A stretch of DNA of 6,441 bases. Source: CAYXVU01 sp964468725 (GTDB lineage: Bacteria; Acidobacteriota; Blastocatellia; UBA7656). The stretch covers positions 1 to 6,441 of the forward strand of contig CAYXVU010000304.1 of the NCBI GenBank assembly GCA_964468725.1, given 5' to 3'. Shown in pieces: positions 1-4,285 of the stretch. Below the pieces are notes generated by a model, which was not told the origin of the DNA, ran no database searches, and was given only the letters and a program-made list of their open reading frames with translations. The translations under genes and the position numbers were made by a program. Position 1 is the stretch's first letter. Every line of letters starts with the position of its first letter.

Positions 1-448
1 GGGTGTCAGAGAGCGTCAATGTGTAGGCTCCCGGCGACGATATGTTAAGGGGGATGAGGATTTCAAGGCGGTATAAACCGGATTGGTTGGCGGTCAAAGA
101 AATGGTCTCTTGCCCTCTGATTGTAAGCGCGTTGTTGACGCTGATTATTTTTTGACCGTTGCAACCGTAAAGCATCAACGCGATGTCTGCCCCCTGTTGT
201 TCGACGGTGATTTGTAAGAATTGATCGGTCTTCAATGAAAACACAAAGGAGTGCAAGTCACCTTGCCCAATGGTGCCCGTGAGTACGCTTCCGGGTGGCA
301 ACGGCAGGGGCGAAGTCTTGCCGGTCTTTGCTCTGAGATTTGCGGCTTGCGCCGGAGTGAGCAACAGGATGGGGGCGACAAGTAATAGCCATATGATGGT
401 CGAAAGAGTAAAGAATAGGCGCGTAGGTCTGTATGCCATACGAGTCAT
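1..448 (-). CDS. Secreted protein with PPC-like beta domain, N-terminal part (possible TPR/CHAT protein); truncated by window edge
   Basis: The minus-strand frame is open from an ATG at 448 to base 1: 149 codons with no stop, so the 3' end lies outside the window. Residues 1-35 form a typical Sec signal peptide, with basic residues (R3, R7, R10), a hydrophobic core at about 11-30 (FFTLSTIIWLLLVAPILLL) and a likely signal peptidase I site after A-Q-A (33-35). Residues about 52-147 resemble the beta-sandwich PPC-like domain: a PPG turn, G-x-L-H-S-F-x-F, F-L-x-I-x-V-E-Q-x-G-x-D-I, then S-G-L-Y-R-L-E-I and G-A-Y-T-L-T-L near the end. In Acidobacteria and related phyla this arrangement commonly precedes TPR repeats and a CHAT protease-like domain; that the missing part is TPR/CHAT is inference. 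The start is supported by GAGGAG six bases upstream. A second in-frame ATG at 439 is less well placed. The protein should be exported. It is divergent from the GNAT operon. Confidence 0.8.
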   Translation of the reverse strand, partial: MTRMAYRPTRLFFTLSTIIWLLLVAPILLLTPAQAANLRAKTGKTSPLPLPPGSVLTGTIGQGDLHSFVFSLKTDQFLQITVEQQGADIALMLYGCNGQKIISVNNALTIRGQETISLTANQSGLYRLEILIPLNISSPGAYTLTLSDT

Positions 449-454
449 CAGGTG

Positions 455-460
455 CTCCTC
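455..460 (-). promoter_or_regulatory. Ribosome binding site for the secreted protein
   Basis: GAGGAG on the minus strand, with a 6-nt spacer to the ATG at 448. It fixes that start over the in-frame ATG three codons later. Confidence 0.75.
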
Positions 461-553
461 AGATTTGCGAAGGGGCGACGAAAGAGGTTTCGAAACAGCT
501 TGTTAAAATGAGTTTACAAAAACGAGCAGTTAAAAGACGGTGTACGCTGAGAG

Positions 554-599
554 CGTGGAGTTGGACCTCGGACGCTCATGTATAAGGCCAACTCTCACG
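554..599 (-). other. Long bulged hairpin in the presumed leader of the minus-strand gene
   Basis: CGTGGAGTTGG (554-564) plus CCT (566-568) pairs with AGG (585-587) plus CCAACTC (588-594) and CACG (596-599). This gives 14 base pairs interrupted only by single-base bulges at 565 and 595, with a 16-nt loop (569-584). An alternative pairing exists: CGTGGA (554-559) also complements TCCACG (605-610), and the left arm overlaps a small perfect hairpin at 544-556. The structure lies about 100-150 nt upstream of the start at 448 and downstream of the minus-strand promoter candidate. It could be a 5' leader structure in the minus-strand transcript, but the pairing works on either strand. There is no U-run, so it is not an obvious intrinsic terminator. 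Confidence 0.5.
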
Positions 600-695
600 T
601 CTCGTCCACGATGAAGACGATACCGGATGAAGGGAATTTAAATCTTTAGAGCCTTCTAAAAGAATCTTAAAAGTTGGATAAAGCCATTCCTCAGA

Positions 696-724
696 AGTAA
701 AAAATCGAGCCGTAGCTGCGTCAA
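696..724 (-). promoter_or_regulatory. Candidate sigma70-type promoter for the secreted protein
   Basis: On the minus strand, TTGACG (724-719, 5/6 to the -35 consensus) is followed by a 17-bp spacer and TTTACT (701-696, 4/6 to the -10 consensus). Transcription would start near 689 and give a leader of about 240 nt containing the hairpins at 645-660 and 554-599. No comparably good promoter was found closer to the start codon. Sequence match only. Confidence 0.4.
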
Positions 725-744
725 AAGACAATGTAGACTGGCCA

Positions 745-773
745 TCTGCTCTGGTGACTAGCACCAGAGCAGA
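745..773. repeat. Perfect inverted repeat, 12-bp arms, 5-nt centre
   Basis: TCTGCTCTGGTG (745-756), centre ACTAG (757-761), CACCAGAGCAGA (762-773), with no mismatch. Neither strand has a T-run directly after the stem, which argues against a classical intrinsic terminator. It sits about 20 bp upstream of the minus-strand -35 candidate and about 58 bp upstream of the plus-strand -35, that is, between two divergent promoters. It could be an operator for a dimeric regulator, a strong cruciform/RNA hairpin or a dispersed palindromic element. Confidence 0.75.
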
Positions 774-831
774 CCGAAACCGAGTACAAAAAATCATAAG
801 AAGCCCTTCTGAGTCAAGATGTTGGGCTGCC

Positions 832-860
832 TTGAATGTCTGGTGGGTGACAAGTATACT
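832..860 (+). promoter_or_regulatory. Candidate sigma70-type promoter of the GNAT-menC operon
   Basis: TTGAAT (832-837, 4/6) and TATACT (855-860, 5/6) are separated by exactly 17 bp. The expected transcription start is near 867, only about 4 nt before the ATG at 871. No Shine-Dalgarno-like sequence lies between them, so the transcript would be leaderless or nearly so. Confidence 0.5.
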
Positions 861-870
861 GCCCCGTTCT

Positions 871-1641
871 ATGACTGGGCATGACATTACGATACGGGAA
901 TGCACTTCGGTTGAGGATTTCAATCAGTGTATCGAATTGGAGCGCGCGGTTTGGAAAGATGATGATCTCGACATCATGCCAATCCGGCTCTATATGATTT
1001 CGAAAGCCTGCCAAGCGCCGACCATTGGCGCATTCGAGCCTTCGGGCAGGCTGGTCGGGTTTGTTCACACTATGCTGGCGCTGGTGGAGAATTGCGTCGC
1101 GTTCCATTCGCATATGGCCGCCGTCGTCGAAGATTTGCGACATCAAGACATCGGCTATCGGATCAAACTCTTTCAACGCCAATGCGCCCTAGCCGCAGGC
1201 ATTCCCCTCATCTTTTGGACCTTCGACCCGCTGCAATCTCGCAACGCCCATTTCAATATCAATAAGCTGGGTACGATCATTCGCCGCTACGAGCCGAACT
1301 ACTACGGTGAAGGTGTGTCTTCGGTTTTCGACTCCAACATTCCGTCAGATCGGGTAATTGCCGAATGGTGGGTGCAGTCGGCACACGTTGAATTGGTGTT
1401 AGCGGGGCAGCGGCCTCATTGCGACGACCGCGCCGCTGTCGCCATTCCTGATGATATTGGTGCGATTCGTGCCCGCTCCCTTGATGAACATTTGAAATGG
1501 CGTCTGAAAGTGCGCGAGGAGTTTGTCGCTCAACTGGCAAGCGGCAAAGTTGTGCGCGGTTTCACACGCGATCAGGCAACGCAATCGAGCCGCTACCTGT
1601 TTGGCGAGGGTGACGATCAGTTTCGATTTTCCAACTACTGA
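871..1641 (+). CDS. GNAT-family N-acyltransferase, COG3375 type (candidate N-succinyltransferase)
   Basis: A 256-residue predicted acyl-CoA-dependent N-acyltransferase. Family signatures seen: GFVHT (63-67), HSHMAAV (79-85), the acyl-CoA loop region around R90-G95 followed by IKLFQRQCALAAGIPLI (98-114), the strongly conserved WTFDPLQSRNAHFNINKLG (116-134), the NYYGEG strand (143-148) and PSDR (158-161). The ORF is open upstream to 754, but those codons look unconserved and run through the promoter and palindrome. MTGHDITIRECTSVEDF is a typical GNAT first strand, so 871 is chosen although it has no Shine-Dalgarno. The usual R-x-x-G-x-G loop reads RHQDIG here, with Asp at the first glycine. The menC-type gene follows after a 37-nt gap on the same strand. 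In the known NSAR pathway a neighbouring GNAT uses succinyl-CoA to N-succinylate D-amino acids; that role here is inference. The product should be cytosolic. Confidence 0.88.
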   Translation: MTGHDITIRECTSVEDFNQCIELERAVWKDDDLDIMPIRLYMISKACQAPTIGAFEPSGRLVGFVHTMLALVENCVAFHSHMAAVVEDLRHQDIGYRIKLFQRQCALAAGIPLIFWTFDPLQSRNAHFNINKLGTIIRRYEPNYYGEGVSSVFDSNIPSDRVIAEWWVQSAHVELVLAGQRPHCDDRAAVAIPDDIGAIRARSLDEHLKWRLKVREEFVAQLASGKVVRGFTRDQATQSSRYLFGEGDDQFRFSNY

Positions 1642-1666
1642 CGAGTAAGGAGCAACCGATATTCAA

Positions 1667-1672
1667 AAGGGG
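1667..1672 (+). promoter_or_regulatory. Ribosome binding site deciding the menC start
   Basis: AAGGGG abuts the ATG at 1673 with no spacer but lies 6 nt before the in-frame ATG at 1679. The second ATG is therefore the better start. A further TAAGGAG at 1646-1652 is 20 or more nt away from either ATG. Confidence 0.5.
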
Positions 1673-1678
1673 ATGAAC

Positions 1679-2797
1679 ATGGGATTACAACTCGAAAAGA
1701 TCGAACTGAGGGAAATTCAGTTGCCATTGAAAGCGCCGTTCGAAACAAGCTTTGGGCGCACCTTTCAGCGACGCATCATGATTGTTCGCGTGTTTGATAA
1801 ATCGGGTGCAGTTGGTTATGGCGAATGCACAGCGCCGGAAGACCCGTTCTTTAATCATGAGACGATTGAAAGCGCCTGGCACATTGTCACCCACTTCGTC
1901 GCTCCATTGTTAAAATCCGCTACTGTCACGCTCGCCGAAGAAGTCAACGAGGCGCTGGAACGCATTCGTGGCAACCGCATGGCAAAGGGCTCCGTCGAAA
2001 CCGCAATTTGGGATTTAGAAGCACGGCTGGCTAACCGCCCGCTGTGGCAACATCTGGGCGGAACCCGCAGTGAAATTGCCAGCGGCGTCTCTATTGGGTT
2101 GCAATCCGACAACGAAGCCTTACTGGAAAAGGTGACTACCGAAGTTGAACGCGGTTATCAACGCATCAAGATCAAAATCAAACAAGGAAGAGATATTGAG
2201 TTGGCAAAAGCCGTGCGTAAACGCTATCCCGAAATTCTGCTCAGCGTAGATGCCAACTCCGATTACACGCTCGACCATATTGATCTGCTGCGGCGCTTCG
2301 ATGAGTTTAACTTGCTGATGATGGAGCAGCCTTTACAAGCGGGCGATCTGGTTGATCACGCAAAACTGCAACGCGAAATTAAGACGCCGATCTGCTTAGA
2401 CGAATCAATCACCACCCTGCGTGATGCGCGCCATGCAATTGAACTTGGCGCTTGTCAAATCCTCAACATCAAACTGGGGCGCGTCGGCGGTCATGCGGAA
2501 GCTCGCCGTATTCAAGCCTTGGCCGCTGAAAAAGGTGTGCCGGTTTGGTGCGGCGGTATGCTCGAAGCCGGTATCGGCCGTGCGCATAACATTGCCATGT
2601 CTACTCAATCCGGATTCACCCTGCCGGGTGATGTGTCGGCTTCAGAGCGTTACTGGGAAGAAGACATCATTGTGCCGCCCGTCACCGTATCCCCGCGTGG
2701 CACGATCACCGTTCCGACGGCACCGGGCATCGGGTTCGAAGTCAACGAAGCGCGTATTGCCTCATTGTGTGTGAGAACGGAAGAGGTCAAATTGTAA
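1679..2797 (+). CDS. menC: N-succinylamino acid racemase / o-succinylbenzoate synthase (enolase superfamily, MenC type 2)
   Basis: A 372-residue enzyme with the full enolase-superfamily architecture. The N-terminal capping domain covers about 1-125, including the 20s loop PFETSFGRT (20-28) and GYGEC (46-50). The (beta/alpha)7-beta barrel covers about 130-345. Catalytic and metal residues are all visible: K164-x-K166 (RIKIKIKQG), metal ligands D191 (SVDAN), E216 (MEQP) and D241 (CLDES), and the second base K265 (NIKLGRVGG). The stretches PVWCGGMLEAGIGRA (288-301) and FTLPGDVSAS (313-322) are typical of the NSAR/OSBS group, as is R268 after K265. Members either dehydrate SHCHC to o-succinylbenzoate for menaquinone, racemise N-succinylamino acids, or do both. 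The GNAT partner directly upstream favours a racemase role; no other men gene is near, so OSBS activity is possible but unproven. The start at 1679 follows ribosome-binding-site spacing; 1673 (two codons longer) is the alternative. Cytosolic, Mg2+-dependent. Confidence 0.92.
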   Translation: MGLQLEKIELREIQLPLKAPFETSFGRTFQRRIMIVRVFDKSGAVGYGECTAPEDPFFNHETIESAWHIVTHFVAPLLKSATVTLAEEVNEALERIRGNRMAKGSVETAIWDLEARLANRPLWQHLGGTRSEIASGVSIGLQSDNEALLEKVTTEVERGYQRIKIKIKQGRDIELAKAVRKRYPEILLSVDANSDYTLDHIDLLRRFDEFNLLMMEQPLQAGDLVDHAKLQREIKTPICLDESITTLRDARHAIELGACQILNIKLGRVGGHAEARRIQALAAEKGVPVWCGGMLEAGIGRAHNIAMSTQSGFTLPGDVSASERYWEEDIIVPPVTVSPRGTITVPTAPGIGFEVNEARIASLCVRTEEVKL

Positions 2798-3069
2798 GAC
2801 TTGTTGACGGGCGCTGATTTTTGTTGTGTTTAGGACACGGAGAAACGCGGATGTGACGGGTTTGCACAGAGCCGTGAATCGAAACTGTGTTCGCCCGCCA
2901 TCATCACTAATGATCTCGGTTCGGCGTGCTTCGACGGCGATTCCTTATTGCAAGAGCGAAAAGCCAATTGGATTGATCTGTCTCATCCCCTTTGAACCTT
3001 CCCGACGGAGCCTCTATAATCCGCTACTCGATTTCAGAGGTCTATCATAATCAAGGAAAGAGAATCGGC
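2798..3069. other. Intergenic gap between menC and fabG
   Basis: 272 bp without a credible gene. Open frames here have poor composition and no ribosome binding site. The right end carries the fabG promoter (2992-3020) and an AAGGAAAG ribosome binding site (3053-3060). No clear intrinsic terminator was found after menC; only a weak CACAG/CTGTG pair (2865-2889) is visible. Confidence 0.6.
2992..3020 (+). promoter_or_regulatory. Strong sigma70-type promoter of fabG
   Basis: TTGAAC (2992-2997, 4/6) and a perfect TATAAT (3015-3020) are separated by 17 bp. Transcription would begin near 3027, giving a leader of about 43 nt that includes the fabG ribosome binding site. This makes fabG and the thioesterase a unit separate from menC. 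Confidence 0.7.
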
Positions 3070-3816
3070 ATGTCTGAATTTGAAGGAAGAACTGCAATTG
3101 TCACCGGAGGCACGCGGGGCATCGGTCGCGCCATCGTCACGGAACTGGCCGCGCGCGGCTGCTGCGTTGCCTTCACTTATGCCAAAAGCCAAGAAAGCGC
3201 AGAACAGTTGATCGCTGAAATCGCTGCTAGCGGTGGCAAGGCGGCAGGTTTTCAAGCCGATGCAACAGACACAGCAGCAGCGGAAAAACTGGTTAAGGAT
3301 GTGAAAAGTGAATTCGGTTCGCTCGATTATCTGGTGAATAATGCCGGGATTACTCGCGACAAACTCATCCTGATGATGAGCGAATCGGATTGGGATGCCG
3401 TTTTGGATACCAATTTGAAAGGTGTTTTTAATATCACCAAACCGGCGGTTTCCGTTATGGTAAGACAGAAGCGTGGGGCGATTCTGAATATCTCTTCGAT
3501 TAGTGGCGTAGTCGGAATGGCCGGACAGACAAATTACTCGGCTTCAAAAGCCGGACTCATCGGTTTCACCAAAGCATTGGCCAAAGAGGTTGCGCGTCGC
3601 AATATCACCGTCAACGCGTTGGCTCTCGGTTTAATCGAAACCGAAATGACCGATGCGCTGGCCGATGAATACAAACAGAAGATGCTCGAACAGATTCCGC
3701 TTGGTCGCTATGGCACAGTGGCAGAAGTGGCGCGCATTGCTGCTTTCTTACTCTCTGACGATGCTCGTTACATCACCGGGCAGGTCATTCAAGCTGATGG
3801 CGGTCTGGCCATCTGA
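3070..3816 (+). CDS. fabG: 3-oxoacyl-ACP reductase FabG (classical SDR)
   Basis: A 248-residue short-chain dehydrogenase/reductase that should reduce 3-oxoacyl-ACP (or -CoA) to the 3-hydroxyacyl form with NADPH in fatty-acid-type pathways. Seen: the Rossmann cofactor motif TGGTRGIG (12-19), D64 of the adenine-binding turn, NNAG (90-93), and the catalytic tetrad N115 (DTNLKG), S143, Y156 and K160 (YSASK). The R135/K134 and R177 regions match the ACP-contact surface of E. coli FabG. Length is typical. The start at 3070 is chosen because AAGGAAAG lies upstream at 3053-3060 (spacing somewhat long) and MSEFEGRTAIVTGG is a canonical beginning; the open frame extends back to 2992 but overlaps the promoter. 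One oddity: the usual N-x-x-A-P-G-x-I-x-T segment reads NALALGLIET (182-191), with Leu in place of Pro. It is not in a fab cluster; the next gene is a hotdog thioesterase, so it may serve a specialised acyl pathway. The family is certain; the substrate is not. Confidence 0.93.
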   Translation: MSEFEGRTAIVTGGTRGIGRAIVTELAARGCCVAFTYAKSQESAEQLIAEIAASGGKAAGFQADATDTAAAEKLVKDVKSEFGSLDYLVNNAGITRDKLILMMSESDWDAVLDTNLKGVFNITKPAVSVMVRQKRGAILNISSISGVVGMAGQTNYSASKAGLIGFTKALAKEVARRNITVNALALGLIETEMTDALADEYKQKMLEQIPLGRYGTVAEVARIAAFLLSDDARYITGQVIQADGGLAI

Positions 3817-3854
3817 ATTCGTGCCGTGGCGACCATCATTGCTAGAGGTAAGCG

Positions 3855-4271
3855 ATGCCCAAAATGACCGCGCAGGAGTTGGAAGATTTTATTCATTCGC
3901 ATTTCCCGACGCGACGCGAACGACGGATTCGAGTCGAATGGGTTGAAGAGATGGCGGCACAGGTTCGCATGCATTATCACGATAAAATGTTGCGTCCGGG
4001 CGGAACGGTCTCCGGCCCGACCATGATGGCACTTGCCGATACGGCAATGTATGTGGTGTTGTTGGCAATGATTGGCCCCGTAGCCTTAGCCGTAACCACC
4101 AATCTGAACATCAGTTTTCTGCGGAAACCGACGGCCAAAGATGTTATTGCCAAAGCGCGGTTGCTCAAACTTGGCAAACGATTGGCGGTCGGCGATGTCT
4201 TGATCTTTTCCGATGGCGATGATGAACCCGTTGCTCACGCAACCGTAACCTACTCGATACCATCTCGTTAA
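3855..4271 (+). CDS. PaaI-like hotdog-fold acyl-CoA thioesterase
   Basis: A 138-residue single-domain hotdog protein predicted to hydrolyse acyl- or aryl-CoA thioesters in the cytosol, as a dimer or tetramer like its family. The core motif RPGGTVSGPTMMALADTAMY (47-66) corresponds to the HGG...LAD helix of PaaI-type thioesterases; the position of the family's histidine is Pro48 here, and D62 is the likely catalytic acid. The following strands AVTTNLNISFLRKP (79-92) and LLKLGKRLAVGDV (103-115), then PVAHATVTYS (125-134), complete the fold. The start is supported by AGAGG (3844-3848) six bases upstream. The gene lies 38 bp after fabG on the same strand with no promoter seen between, so co-transcription is likely. 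It converges with comEC, leaving 14 bp between the stops. The natural substrate cannot be read from sequence; a DHNA-CoA thioesterase (MenI-like) role was considered because of the nearby menC but has no specific support. Confidence 0.85.
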   Translation: MPKMTAQELEDFIHSHFPTRRERRIRVEWVEEMAAQVRMHYHDKMLRPGGTVSGPTMMALADTAMYVVLLAMIGPVALAVTTNLNISFLRKPTAKDVIAKARLLKLGKRLAVGDVLIFSDGDDEPVAHATVTYSIPSR

Positions 4272-4285
4272 GCGTCGAATGAGCG

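Larger units (their letters stand above)
449..870. other. Divergent intergenic regulatory region, 422 bp, no credible gene
   Basis: This gap separates the minus-strand secreted protein from the plus-strand GNAT gene. The frames across it give only low-quality peptides without ribosome binding sites. It contains, from left to right: a small perfect hairpin (ACGCT-GAG-AGCGT, 544-556), a long bulged hairpin (554-599), an AT-rich 6-bp stem (TTTAGA-GCCT-TCTAAA, 645-660), a minus-strand promoter candidate (696-724), a perfect palindrome with 12-bp arms (745-773) and a plus-strand promoter candidate (832-860). The density of inverted repeats suggests regulation or a structured leader RNA. No known riboswitch class was recognised. 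Confidence 0.6.

Noticed and set aside
270..506. Plus-strand ORF of 78 codons
   Set aside because: It is a shadow opposite the well-supported secreted protein, which has a signal peptide and a good ribosome binding site.
802..828. AGCCC/GGGCT stem on the minus strand followed by a T-run as an intrinsic terminator
   Set aside because: Only 5 bp with a 17-nt loop, and the T-run is about 8 nt from the stem; too weak to call.
576..923. Minus-strand ORF of 115 codons across the divergent region
   Set aside because: No Shine-Dalgarno precedes its possible starts, it runs antisense into the GNAT start and through the palindrome, and the peptide matches no family I recognise.
2804..2832. TTGACG followed after 17 bp by TGTTTA as a promoter
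   Set aside because: The -10 matches poorly (2/6), and a far better promoter exists at 2992-3020.
2826..3050. Plus-strand ORF of 74 codons between menC and fabG
   Set aside because: Arg- and Ser-rich peptide without family resemblance or ribosome binding site; it runs through the fabG promoter.
4272..4285. Possible bidirectional terminator between the convergent thioesterase and comEC genes
   Set aside because: The repeated AGCGTC copies here are direct, not inverted, and there is no stem with a T-run. Termination must use something not visible here.
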